A stretch of 58,459 bases of DNA. Origin: Verrucomicrobiota bacterium (GTDB taxonomy: Bacteria; Verrucomicrobiota; Verrucomicrobiia; Limisphaerales; J093). This document shows positions 1 to 7,656 of the stretch, piece after piece. Numbering within the stretch: position 1 is the first letter of the stretch; the number at the start of each line of letters is the position of its first letter. A program made the position numbers and the translations under genes. The notes under the pieces were generated by a model. The model was not told where the DNA came from. It did not search any database and saw nothing but the letters and a program-made list of their open reading frames with translations. The stretch is from contig JAKLFY010000041.1 of NCBI GenBank assembly GCA_022710935.1, forward strand, positions 1 to 58,459. The letters are read 5' to 3'.

Positions 1-138
1 TATGTGAACGAGGTATTTCGGGAGTTCCGGGACCGGTTTGGGGTGAGGCGGCGGGATGGGGCGCGTCCGCTGCGTGGATTGGGCGCGCTGGGGGAGTTGG
101 CGACGATGCGGGATTTGCAGGTCAATGCCGTGGGGTAA
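1..138 (+). CDS. C-terminus of a probable REP-associated tyrosine transposase (RAYT-like), partial
   Basis: The window opens inside a reading frame of 45 codons that ends at TAA 136-138. The tail carries FRDRFGVRRRDGARPLRG and then ELATMRDLQV. This Arg-rich FGxRRxxGARxLRG...LRDLxV pattern resembles the C-terminus of Y1-transposase (IS200-like, RAYT) proteins as I recall them from Verrucomicrobia. The catalytic HUH and Tyr motifs lie outside the window, so the family call rests on the tail alone. RAYTs are thought to mobilise or maintain REP palindromes, and REP/BIME-like palindromes occur at 5999-6095, 10178-10272 and 12632-12689. The link is inference. Confidence 0.4.
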   Translation, partial: YVNEVFREFRDRFGVRRRDGARPLRGLGALGELATMRDLQVNAVG

Positions 139-333
139 TTGAGAAGGCTGAATCCTGGAAGGATGGGGAGAGAAAGAGAGCAAGGACATCACTCGATTGT
201 GCTCCGTTTGGGTTTTTGAGAGACCGTGAAACCGCGCTTGCCGGGACGGCACGCGATCGGCACCTTGAAATCTCGTGAACGCGAACAGATCGTCCTTTCC
301 ACCCGGTCCTATCTTTGTCCCGCCAGAGGAGCT

Positions 334-1227
334 ATGAGCAAGCATGTCATCGTTGGATGGATGCTGGCTCTGGTCACCGTAACAAGCGAGTCGACGGCAA
401 GGAAGTCGTCGTCGGACGAAAGTCCACCGAGATGACCTCGGCGGAGATCAAGTGGAATCTCGAGCAATAGCGCGCGTTCGAGGAGATGGTCGACGTGTTC
501 TCGGCTGGCAATGCCTGGCTGCGGACGGACATCAAGGTCATCGACGAACGAAGCGGGTACGTCGCCCTGCACGAGTGGCTCAACCAGCAATGCTCCGCCA
601 CCAGCAACATGATGCCCTATCCTGACGGCGAGACGCTGTGGAACAACTACGTGATCCACCTCATGGGCTATCGCGACGATACCGGGCTCAATCCATGGCC
701 CTGGATCAGCCACCGTCGCGACGTCATGACGCAGATCATCCGTCCCACAATGTGGCGACGATGGAGCGCGCTGGATCCGTACGCCTCCGTGCCCATTGGT
801 CGATGGCTGCTCTTCGCCGGGCGCGGGCCGGAGGCCGCCCGCGCGGTCACACAAGCTCCGGACGCCGAGGGCAAGCTCATCGAGCGCGACCTGGATCGCT
901 ACGGCAAGATCAACCTCACCGATCAAGACCGACGGCACGCCCTGGACCGCGCCCGACGGGACAGAATACAATCCACCAGCTCAACATCTCTTCCTTGACG
1001 TCTCGATCACGGCAGTCGCCTCGCCCTGGATCCGTGCGCCGCGGGAAAACAGCGCCGCGCTCAACAACCATCTCGATTTCAACTGGAAGTCGATGGCCTG
1101 GCTGCGGCTCGAGGATCGGGCTGATCCCAGAGGTTTGGTCCGGTGTGCGTTTCGACATCGCGGAGCCTTTGGTGCACCTGCTGGTGACCCGTGGCCGGCC
1201 GGCCCGTGAGAGCCTGGTGGGTTGGGT
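334..1227 (+). pseudogene. Frameshifted remnant of an exported protein of unknown family
   Basis: An ATG at 334 follows a good Shine-Dalgarno (AGAGGAGCT) and encodes a signal-peptide-like start (MSKHVIVGWMLALVTVTSES). Coding sense then jumps frame near 380 (NKRVDGKEVVVGRKSTEMTS), meets an in-frame TAG at 468-470, and continues in that frame to about 900 (GETLWNNYVIHLMGYRDD; PWPWISHRRDVMTQIIRP). It moves to another frame at about 905-1120 (GTPWTAPDGTEYNPPAQHLF; NSAALNNHLDFNWKSMAWL) and to a third after about 1115 (IGLIPEVWSGVRFDIAEPL). The composite reads like one decayed protein. I do not recognise the family. The insertion sequence immediately downstream may have truncated it. Confidence 0.45.
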
Positions 1228-1315
1228 CCTGGTGAACCACAAACTTGCCGACGTGAGCCTGGTGAGCCTGGACGTCGGCCGAGAGCCGCAGCGGGGCGCA
1301 CGACAGGATTCTGAG

Positions 1316-2629
1316 TCAAGCCGCTAAGGGGAGGTTATCGTTGCGGGCGGCCTGCTGGTTAAGCCTGTGCTTCCAGAAGTCACCGATGCGACGACTCGCG
1401 TGGATGCACCGGAAAGCGAGGATGTTCACGGCGCCGGGAACAGTCCAGAACATGCCCGACTGTTTGCAGCGAGCGCCGATCACCGTTTTGCAGCCGGCCT
1501 CAATCACCCCCGACCCACTGAAGAAGCCCTGCTGGCGGAAGGTGCCGTATTGCATGCGGGCGACATTGCTCACGAAGTATCCCAACTCCTCCTCCACCGC
1601 CTCCGCACGCCCCAACGTGCTCGCCTCTTGTCGGGCCTCGGCGATGAGCAACCGGACCTCGTCTTCCAGAAGCCGGTCGGCCCAGTCGTGCAACCGTTGC
1701 TGGTACTGGGGATGTTCCTTGTTCCCCAACAGCGCCCGGAGGACCTCGCCGGCGTGTTCCAGCGCGTGAAAGAAGTCCACGATTTGCACCGCGTCCTTGA
1801 AACAGAGCGTGCCCATGTTCGCCAACCCTTCGGCTCCGTCGATCAGGAGCACGACTTTCAGGGCCGTTCCCATGCCCCGGCGCAGCGCCTCGCGACGCAA
1901 CATCGGTCCGAACTGATCGATCGAGTTCAGACTGGAGACGTAGGTGGTGGACTGCCAGTCGCGCACCGGGTGGCCTTCCTCATCGAGTTCGTGTTGCGTG
2001 AAGACGCACCCCAGATACACCTGCCGCGTCTTGGCCTTGCCGTCGGCCTGTTTACCCCGGCGTCCCTCCAGCTCCTCCGGGCGCATCGGAGCACCGGTGC
2101 CGTCGGCACTCACGTAAAACACCGGCGCGTCGCTGCGCTGGCACTGCTCGGGCCGCACCTCGCGTTCCTGCCAGGCCTGGGCTGCGGCGCCGATCCGCTG
2201 CACCACCCGCTGAATCTGCCGCGCCGAGACGCTGATCCCGCCGGTCTCGGTCAAGTGCAATTCGGCCTTCTGGTAGCTGGTCTCGTCCGCACCTTCCAAA
2301 CACAGAATCCGCGCCAAAGCGGGCGTGTAGCCGACCTCTAGCCCCAGCGCCGCATCGGCTGGATAGTGGCCCTGTTTCTTCCCCGCGTGATAGTCGTAGT
2401 CGCGGACAAGCGCAAAGCGGCCAAAGAGCCCTCGCACTTCGCAAGCGACTCGCCCCTGGCGTACCTGCCCTGGCTTGGGTTGGTAGCCCGCGTCGATGCG
2501 ATCGGCGGCCGCTTGGAGCAGGTGGCCGACCAGGGCGTTGGCCGGCTCGAAGACCGCCGTGCGCACCAGGACCTCCAGTTCCTGGACCAACGTCCCGGTG
2601 GGTTCCTGCGCCGCAAACCGGGCCATCAA
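1316..2629 (-). CDS. ISKra4-family transposase, catalytic ORF
   Basis: 437 codons from a TTG at 2629; an ATG follows immediately at 2626. The protein has the layout of ISKra4-group DDE transposases: VSADGTGAPM with Asp176, LLIDGAEGL with Asp264, and GSGVIEAGCKTVIG with Glu377 followed by KQSGMFW. A DUF-like N-terminal half precedes the catalytic core. The frame stays open upstream of the TTG (AGTSPQLLLAQEEEIGQL) back to the A9 run at 2681-2689, so the functional enzyme is probably a fusion of about 554 residues made with the upstream ORF by -1 frameshifting. The TTG start would then be an artefact or produce an alternative short form. The family call is firm; the frameshift is inference. Confidence 0.85.
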   Translation of the reverse strand: MMARFAAQEPTGTLVQELEVLVRTAVFEPANALVGHLLQAAADRIDAGYQPKPGQVRQGRVACEVRGLFGRFALVRDYDYHAGKKQGHYPADAALGLEVGYTPALARILCLEGADETSYQKAELHLTETGGISVSARQIQRVVQRIGAAAQAWQEREVRPEQCQRSDAPVFYVSADGTGAPMRPEELEGRRGKQADGKAKTRQVYLGCVFTQHELDEEGHPVRDWQSTTYVSSLNSIDQFGPMLRREALRRGMGTALKVVLLIDGAEGLANMGTLCFKDAVQIVDFFHALEHAGEVLRALLGNKEHPQYQQRLHDWADRLLEDEVRLLIAEARQEASTLGRAEAVEEELGYFVSNVARMQYGTFRQQGFFSGSGVIEAGCKTVIGARCKQSGMFWTVPGAVNILAFRCIHASRRIGDFWKHRLNQQAARNDNLPLAA

Positions 2630-2979
2630 TTGCCCGATCTCTTCCTCCTGCGCCAGGAGGAGTTGAGGCGAGGTCCCGGCTTTTTTTTTACGCCCACACC
2701 CGCCAATTGCTGGCGTGTCTGCTCAATGACGAGCTGCGCGTATTGCTCAGTCAACTCGCGGAACTGGGCGTAGCCGGCCAGCGCCTCCTCCAGGAGGGGG
2801 ACTTGCTCGGGGCGCACATGGCGTGTGTGGTTCTGCCCTTGCTCCCAGCTTTGGAGCTTGTAGTACGGTCCGGCATCGGCCGGGCGGTCCCTGAGGCGGT
2901 AGGTGCAGAGCTTGCCCCGTTCCATGAGTGGGATGCGGGCGATTTGAGCCAGGATATCTGTGGGAGTAGGGGTGTTCAT
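2626..2979 (-). CDS. Upstream ORF of the ISKra4-like element (N-terminal part of the transposase)
   Basis: 117 codons from ATG 2979 (MNTPTPTDILAQIARI). Core motif YYKLQSWEQGQNHTRHV followed by a helical QFRELTEQYAQLVIEQTR. This resembles the small DUF6788-type domain that begins many ISKra4-like transposases. The frame remains open upstream to 3276, but that stretch crosses the palindrome and intergenic sequence, so the internal ATG was chosen. It ends with a lysine-rich VKKKPGPR encoded by GTA AAA AAA AAG, then runs 22 codons in what looks like the wrong frame to a TGA overlapping the next ORF. Confidence 0.65.
   Translation of the reverse strand: MNTPTPTDILAQIARIPLMERGKLCTYRLRDRPADAGPYYKLQSWEQGQNHTRHVRPEQVPLLEEALAGYAQFRELTEQYAQLVIEQTRQQLAGVGVKKKPGPRLNSSWRRRKRSGN
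2681..2689 (-). other. Putative -1 frameshift site (A9 slippery run)
   Basis: On the minus strand nine consecutive A residues follow GT. The upstream ORF reads GTA AAA AAA AAG CCG. A single -1 slip on A AAA AAA enters the frame AAA GCC GGG ACC, which continues without a stop into the catalytic ORF. Slippage on A-runs is an established way for IS families to make full-length transposase. No downstream pseudoknot was worked out. Confidence 0.55.
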
Positions 2980-2982
2980 ATA

Positions 2983-3004
2983 TGTACCTATTATTCTAGG
3001 TACA
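2983..3004. promoter_or_regulatory. 8-bp palindrome immediately upstream of the IS reading frame
   Basis: TGTACCTA (2983-2990), spacer TTATTC, TAGGTACA (2997-3004): a perfect inverted repeat starting 4 nt upstream of the minus-strand ATG at 2979, in a locally AT-rich patch within GC-rich DNA. It could be an operator or part of the promoter; TAGAAT on the minus strand would serve as a -10. It could also be a hairpin at the start of the transcript. Confidence 0.4.
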
Positions 3005-3088
3005 ACATGCACAATATTCAAGCCCTTTTCATCAAACCTCAGAATCTGGTCATGCACCCGCCGCAGCGCGCCGTCGATCTTTTGGCTC

Positions 3089-3157
3089 GACAGCCGGAAT
3101 AGGGACAGTTCAAACCATGCCGCAGCAGCTTGCTGCTGCAGACAGGGTTCCGGCTGT
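3089..3157. repeat. Nested inverted repeat
   Basis: Outer arms ACAGCCGGAA (3090-3099) and TTCCGGCTGT (3148-3157) enclose a perfect inner hairpin GCAGCAGC-TT-GCTGCTGC (3122-3139). It lies between the insertion sequence and the hydrolase gene. No T-tract follows, so it is not an obvious intrinsic terminator; it may mark an element end or a processed RNA. Confidence 0.5.
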
Positions 3158-3270
3158 GCGCTGACGGGAGCCAGGAAACATGCCCGGATTTCAGATGACT
3201 CCTTCAAGTGGCGAGAAATCCCCCAGAATGGCTTTGCAGCGCGGTTGTCAGCGCGGCATTGTTTCATTCG

Positions 3271-4698
3271 ATGCACATGCGACGCAGTCTTTTGACGCTT
3301 CTGACGGCAGCGCTCTTTTGCGGAGCGGCCTCACCCTCGATCGCCCAGGGTCCCGATCCCGCGCCGTTCCGTATCGAGACCTTCCGCCGCAATGCCTCGG
3401 GCGCGAGCCTGACCTGGTCCGATGCGGGGTCTGGCGCGGACTACAGCGTACAGGTGCGAGAGACAGTTCCCGATGGGATCTGGATCGTGCCGCGGGCTGA
3501 GATGCCGTGGCCCATCAGCAGTCGTGAGTGGCTCGGTGTGTACGACGCGGGTGGACCGACGTTTTTCTATCGGGTTGTGGCTGTCCCGCGCGCCGAGCGC
3601 GGCAAGCTGCTTGCCCACACCGAGATTCGATCCCTTGCCGCCTGGGCCATCAATCTCATGCTTGCTGCTTTGGACGTGCCGCTCACGGTTCAATACGACG
3701 TGCGTGTTTACAAGCTTTTGTACGAGACGGTGGATCCTCTGGGTGGGCGCACGGTCGCCTCCGGCGCGCTGGCCCTGCCGCAGAACCCCGGCCAGGCGCT
3801 CCCGCTTTGCAGTTATCAGCACGGGACCATCGCCAAGCGCAGCGAAGCGCCGTCGGCGGCCAATTCGAACGAGCAGCTCCTGGGCGTGGTGATGGCTGCC
3901 AGCGGTTACGCCACGGCTCTCCCTGACTACCTTGGGCTCGGCGATTCGCTCCTGACGCATCCGTACCATCACGCGGCCTCGGAAGCGACGGCATCGGTCG
4001 ACATGCTGCGGGCGGCCCGGGCTTTTTGTTCGAGCCGCGGCGTGGCGCTGAGCGGCCGGCTGTTTCTGATCGGATACTCGCACGGCGGTCATGCCACGAT
4101 GGCCCTCCATCGCGAACTCGAGGAATATCACGCGGACGAGTTCAGCATCACGGCGTCTGCTCCCATGGCGGGGGCCTACGACCTCTCCGGAGTCACGACC
4201 GACGATGTGCTGGCCGGGCGTCCGATGCCCAATCCTTATTATTTCGCGATGCTGCTATCCTCCTACCAGGCGGTCTACCGGCTTGCGGACTCGCTGGCGG
4301 ATCTCCTTGCTCCGCCGTACGACGCGACCCTGCCGCCACTGCTCGATGGTGAGCACTCAGGCGGCGAGATCAACGCCGCGATGCCGGACGACGTGACGAA
4401 GGCTCTCAAACCCGAATATGTCGCTGCCTTGCGTTCCCAGCCGGGCCACCCGCTTCGGCTCGCTTTGCGCGAGAACGATCTGTATCGTTGGACGCCTCGA
4501 AGCCCGATGCGGATGTACCATTGCCGTGGTGACGGCGATGTTCTCCATGCGAATTCGCAGGTGGCCTATGACAGCTTCCAGGCCCGGGGGGCCACACAGG
4601 TGCAGTTGGTTGACCCGGATCCTTCGGCAGGGCACGGCGACTGTTCGATTCCAAGTCTCATCCTGGCCAAGGAGTGGTTTGACACGCTCCGCCAGTAG
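3271..4698 (+). CDS. Secreted alpha/beta hydrolase (lipase/esterase-like) with an N-terminal beta-sandwich-like domain
   Basis: 475 residues from ATG 3271 (a second ATG at 3277 is equally possible). Residues 1-26 form a signal peptide (MRRSLLTLLTAALFCGAASP...IAQ). Residues about 27-115 look like a fibronectin-III-type domain (IETFRRNASGASLTWSDAGS, FFYRVVAV). The alpha/beta hydrolase core follows, with the nucleophile elbow GYSHGGHA (Ser about 270), a likely acid in HCRGDGDVLHANS and a likely His in PSAGHGDCS. YQHGTIAKR may contribute to the oxyanion hole. The arrangement resembles secretory-lipase/prolyl-oligopeptidase-like hydrolases. The frame is open upstream to 3208, but those codons give no signal peptide. 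Substrate unknown. Confidence 0.8.
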   Translation: MHMRRSLLTLLTAALFCGAASPSIAQGPDPAPFRIETFRRNASGASLTWSDAGSGADYSVQVRETVPDGIWIVPRAEMPWPISSREWLGVYDAGGPTFFYRVVAVPRAERGKLLAHTEIRSLAAWAINLMLAALDVPLTVQYDVRVYKLLYETVDPLGGRTVASGALALPQNPGQALPLCSYQHGTIAKRSEAPSAANSNEQLLGVVMAASGYATALPDYLGLGDSLLTHPYHHAASEATASVDMLRAARAFCSSRGVALSGRLFLIGYSHGGHATMALHRELEEYHADEFSITASAPMAGAYDLSGVTTDDVLAGRPMPNPYYFAMLLSSYQAVYRLADSLADLLAPPYDATLPPLLDGEHSGGEINAAMPDDVTKALKPEYVAALRSQPGHPLRLALRENDLYRWTPRSPMRMYHCRGDGDVLHANSQVAYDSFQARGATQVQLVDPDPSAGHGDCSIPSLILAKEWFDTLRQ

Positions 4699-4721
4699 GC
4701 GCCTCGCGTTCCGTGGGGCGT

Positions 4722-5903
4722 TCAACCGCGCAGTTCTTTGACGAATCGCGCCATTCTCTCCATAGCCACCTCGATGCGGTCCAGTGCCGTCGCGAAGCAG
4801 CACCGAAGATACCCCTCGCCGCTCGGGCCGAAGGCGCTGCCTGGCACACACGCCACCTTCTCGCGATCGAGCAGGCGCACGGCGAACTCCTTCGAACTCA
4901 AGCCGGTCGACCGGATCGAGGGAAACGCGTAGAACGACCCCCGCGGGAGATGGCACGTCAGCCCCATCGCGTTCAAGGCGCTCACGATCAGATTGCGCCG
5001 CACCCGGTATTGCTCCCGCATCTCGACTGTGTCCGCCTCTCCGAATCGGATCGCTTCGAGGGCCGCTTCCTGGCTGACGATGCTGGCGCACAACATCGAG
5101 TACTGGTGGATCTTCATCATGGCCTCGATCAACTCGACCGGTCCGCACGCATATCCAATCCGAAAACCGGTCATCGCGTACGCCTTGGAAAAGCCATGGA
5201 GGAAGATGGTCCGCTCCGCCATCCCGGGCAGGGCGGCAATGCTGACATGCTCTCCCTCGAAGGTGAGTTCCGAGTAGATCTCGTCCGTGATCACGAGGAG
5301 GTTGTGTCGGCGCGCGAGATCAGCAATCCCCTCGAGTTCAGCGCGCGTCATGGTTCCGCCCGTCGGATTCGTCGGGAAATTCAGCACCAGGACCTTGCTC
5401 CGCGAGGTGAGCGCGCGCTCGATCGCCGCCGCCTTCACGGCGAAGCCGTCCTCCGCGCGGCACGATACGGCGACCGGGATTCCGTAGGCCAGCGCGATGC
5501 TTGGCGAGTAGCTGACGTAGCAGGGTTCGTGGTAGACGATTTCGTCGCCTGGATTGATGAGCGCCCGGAGGGCGATGTCGAGCGCTTCGCTCACTCCCAC
5601 CGTGATCAGGATCTGTCGCCGCGGGTCGTACCGGACGCCAAATCGCGCATCGAGGCTGACCGCGATGGCGTCGCGCAGCCTTGGCAGGCCCAGATTGGAC
5701 GTGTAAGTGGTCCGGCCCCGTTCGAGGGCGTAAATGGCGGCCTCCCGGATGTGCCACGGCGTGACGAAATCCGGCTCTCCCACACCCAGGGAAACCACGT
5801 CTGGGAGCCCCTGGACGATGTCAAAGAACTCCCGGATGCCCGAGCGCGGGATTGCCCGGACATGGTCGGCCACAAACTCACTTGAACAGAACGGCGCGCT
5901 CAT
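4722..5903 (-). CDS. PLP-dependent class I/II aminotransferase (aspartate-aminotransferase type)
   Basis: 393 residues from ATG 5903 (MSAPFCSSEFVADHVRAIPR); an upstream ATG at 5933 would add ten hydrophobic residues that are not needed. Fold-type I motifs: VVSLGVGEPDF near the start, GVSEALDIALRA, NPGDEIVYHEPCY, VLNFPTNPTGG, the DEIYSELTF region, and the PLP-lysine motif LHGFSKAYAMTGFRIGYA (Lys about 240). RCCFATALDRIEVAMERM closes the domain. Such enzymes transfer amino groups between amino acids and 2-oxoacids in the cytoplasm; the exact substrate cannot be read here. It is convergent with the hydrolase upstream, with only 23 bp between their stop codons. Confidence 0.9.
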   Translation of the reverse strand: MSAPFCSSEFVADHVRAIPRSGIREFFDIVQGLPDVVSLGVGEPDFVTPWHIREAAIYALERGRTTYTSNLGLPRLRDAIAVSLDARFGVRYDPRRQILITVGVSEALDIALRALINPGDEIVYHEPCYVSYSPSIALAYGIPVAVSCRAEDGFAVKAAAIERALTSRSKVLVLNFPTNPTGGTMTRAELEGIADLARRHNLLVITDEIYSELTFEGEHVSIAALPGMAERTIFLHGFSKAYAMTGFRIGYACGPVELIEAMMKIHQYSMLCASIVSQEAALEAIRFGEADTVEMREQYRVRRNLIVSALNAMGLTCHLPRGSFYAFPSIRSTGLSSKEFAVRLLDREKVACVPGSAFGPSGEGYLRCCFATALDRIEVAMERMARFVKELRG

Positions 5904-5998
5904 GCAAAACGCACAAGCAACGAGAAAAGCCAATCACAGGAAAGCAAAATCTTTTTGCGCGAACGGCGCGCGGTGCATCGGGTTGTTATCAGGATTGC

Positions 5999-6095
5999 GT
6001 CGCCCGGTGAGGGCACCGGGCCTACACCGGATGCAGGTTCCTGCTGTAGGCCGCGTGCCCCCATGCGGCGCAAACTCGATTCCCGCCGACAACGT
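5999..6095. repeat. REP/BIME-like palindromic unit, copy 1
   Basis: Two hairpins of opposite orientation: GCCCGGT-GAGGGC-ACCGGGC (6002-6021) followed by CTACA, then TGTAGG leading into GCCGCGTGCCCCCATGCGGC (6050-6069). The unit continues with an oriented tail containing AAACTCGATTCCCGCCGACAAC. Its reverse complement matches 10178-10272 closely over about 95 bp. The structure is that of a bacterial interspersed mosaic element. The remaining 5904-6260 sequence shows no gene. Confidence 0.7.
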
Positions 6096-6187
6096 AAAGA
6101 CGCAGTGAACGGTGCGAACGAGATCGGCAGCACCCGCGCAACGCACGGGATGGCGCGACCCCGCGTCGTCGGTTCGTGGGGCGCCGA

Positions 6188-6264
6188 AGGCTCGCCCGCA
6201 TGGGCGCATGTCTTCGAGTTTCCGGCTTCGCCGTGGTGACAACTCCACGAAACATGCGGGCTAG
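6188..6264 (-). repeat. TAGCCCGCAT hairpin repeat, copy supplying the stop codon of the MgtC-like gene
   Basis: Read on the minus strand it starts TAGCCCGCATGTTTCGTGGA, passes through GTCACCACGGCGAAGCC, and ends near CCCATGCGGGCGAG. It matches the copies at 8770-8831 and 46953-47024 over about 65 bp. The first three bases TAG (6263-6261) are the stop codon of the MgtC-like CDS. Confidence 0.75.
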
Positions 6265-7505
6265 TTGACCGCCAGGAGCGCGGCCATCACACCGAGCGCG
6301 ATCCCAAACCGCACTGCAATGCGTCCAAACAAGCCGTGTCCGCCCAGCACTCCGACGACGCCCGCCTTGAACACCAGATTCGACATGGACGCGGCGAAGA
6401 TCAGACGCCATGCGGTCTCCGGAGGGATCTCTCCGGCATTGACCATTCGGGCAGTCGAAAGCGTGATCGCGTCCATGTCCGTCAACCCCGACAGTGCGGC
6501 CACGACGTAGAGCCCGCGGTCGCCGAACTGGTGCTTGCCGGCGGCGGTGGCCAGCAGGACCAGGGCGAAGAGGGCGCCGAACACCAGGGCGGACTTCAGT
6601 TCGGAGGGATTGCTGTGGGCCGGCATTTCGAGGGTGTGCGTGGGTGTTCGCAGCCAGAGCAATGCCGAGAGGCCGGTGCCCAGCACGATCATGATTGCCA
6701 GCGGCACAACCGCCGCCTTGAACAGGGTCTGACTGACCGCGGCGGCGACCGCCAGCACCCGCGCGAAAACAACGGTCGAGGCCAGCATGATCACCAAAGC
6801 CGCCGACCCCGTGTTGCCCGGCGTTGTTCCGCTCCGCCGCGCGTAACTGACTGTGGTGGCTGTGCTCGAGATCAATCCGCCCAAGACACCTGCCAGCACC
6901 AGCCCGACCCGGCTCCCGAACAGCTTGTAGAGCATGTAGCCGCCCAGGCTGATGGCCACGATCAACACCACCAGCCACCAGATGTGGCGCGGATTGAGAA
7001 CCTGGAACGGTCCGTAGGCCCGATCGGGCAGCACGGGGAGAATCACCATCGAGATCAACACGAATTGCATGATCGCCCGGAAGTCGTCCTCCCCAATCCG
7101 CCGCGCGAGGGCGTGCAGTTCCGATTTGAGGTGGAGAAGAATGGCCACCACGCCTCCGACGGCCACGGCGACCGAGCGATGTCCGCCGACCAGGTACGCT
7201 CCCACGCCGAACATGACCAGCAGGGCGGCCTCGGTCGTGAGCCCCGGATCTGCGTCGGGCGCGCTGAGTCGCACGTGGTTTGACGCGACGATGAGTCCGG
7301 CGAGAGCGAGCAGCCCGGCGGCGATCAGCCAGCCTCCGCGCGTCCGCCCCAACTCGGCGCAGAGCACGCCGAGAATCGTCACCAGCGGGAAGGTCCGAAA
7401 TCCGGCCAATCGCGAAGCCGCCCGTTCACGCTGCATGCCGACCAACAGACCGAGTCCCAACGCAATGCCAAGCGCTTCAAAGGTCGTTGTCAGATCCGCC
7501 ATCAT
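6261..7505 (-). CDS. MgtC/SapB-family membrane protein with DUF4010 domain
   Basis: 414 residues, highly hydrophobic with about 11-12 predicted membrane segments. The N-terminus ALGIALGLGLLVGMQRERAA is the MgtC-type signature (GLxIGLxRE). The C-terminal half carries DUF4010 landmarks: GGLISSTATTVSYARRSG, ALSGLTDMDAITLSTARMVN and FAASMSNLVFKAGVVGVLGG. Family members are linked to magnesium homeostasis or unknown transport; no specific function can be assigned here. Two adjacent ATGs (7505, 7502) are possible starts. The gene is divergent from purM with 151 bp between them. Its TAG stop is formed by a repeat element. Confidence 0.85.
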   Translation of the reverse strand: MMADLTTTFEALGIALGLGLLVGMQRERAASRLAGFRTFPLVTILGVLCAELGRTRGGWLIAAGLLALAGLIVASNHVRLSAPDADPGLTTEAALLVMFGVGAYLVGGHRSVAVAVGGVVAILLHLKSELHALARRIGEDDFRAIMQFVLISMVILPVLPDRAYGPFQVLNPRHIWWLVVLIVAISLGGYMLYKLFGSRVGLVLAGVLGGLISSTATTVSYARRSGTTPGNTGSAALVIMLASTVVFARVLAVAAAVSQTLFKAAVVPLAIMIVLGTGLSALLWLRTPTHTLEMPAHSNPSELKSALVFGALFALVLLATAAGKHQFGDRGLYVVAALSGLTDMDAITLSTARMVNAGEIPPETAWRLIFAASMSNLVFKAGVVGVLGGHGLFGRIAVRFGIALGVMAALLAVN

Positions 7506-7656
7506 AACACCCTGTCCACCGGCGCGAGTCGACTTGAGGATGGCATGTCTTGTCCGGCTTGGGAAGCGCAGGGGCGTTGCTTCAGATTCCTATCGCCTGC
7601 GGTCTTCCAAGGAGGCATCTTCTCCCCCGCATCGGCACGGATGCCCGATTCCTGAC

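Larger units (their letters stand above)
1316..3004 (-). mobile_element. ISKra4-family-like insertion sequence (ends not resolved)
   Basis: Two overlapping minus-strand ORFs form a transposase unit of the ISKra4 type: a small upstream ORF (2979 to 2626) and the DDE transposase (2629 to 1316). The span given covers the coding part plus an upstream palindrome (2983-3004). I searched both flanks by eye for terminal inverted repeats and target-site duplications and found no convincing pair, so the true ends are unknown. The left end probably lies between 1227 and 1316. The right end may lie near the nested hairpin at 3089-3157. Both ORFs are full length, so the element could be active. Confidence 0.7.

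Noticed and set aside
7069-7656. A 196-codon N-terminal extension of PurM
   Set aside because: It is antisense to the MgtC-like gene and low in protein character; PurM homology begins at the ATG at 7657.
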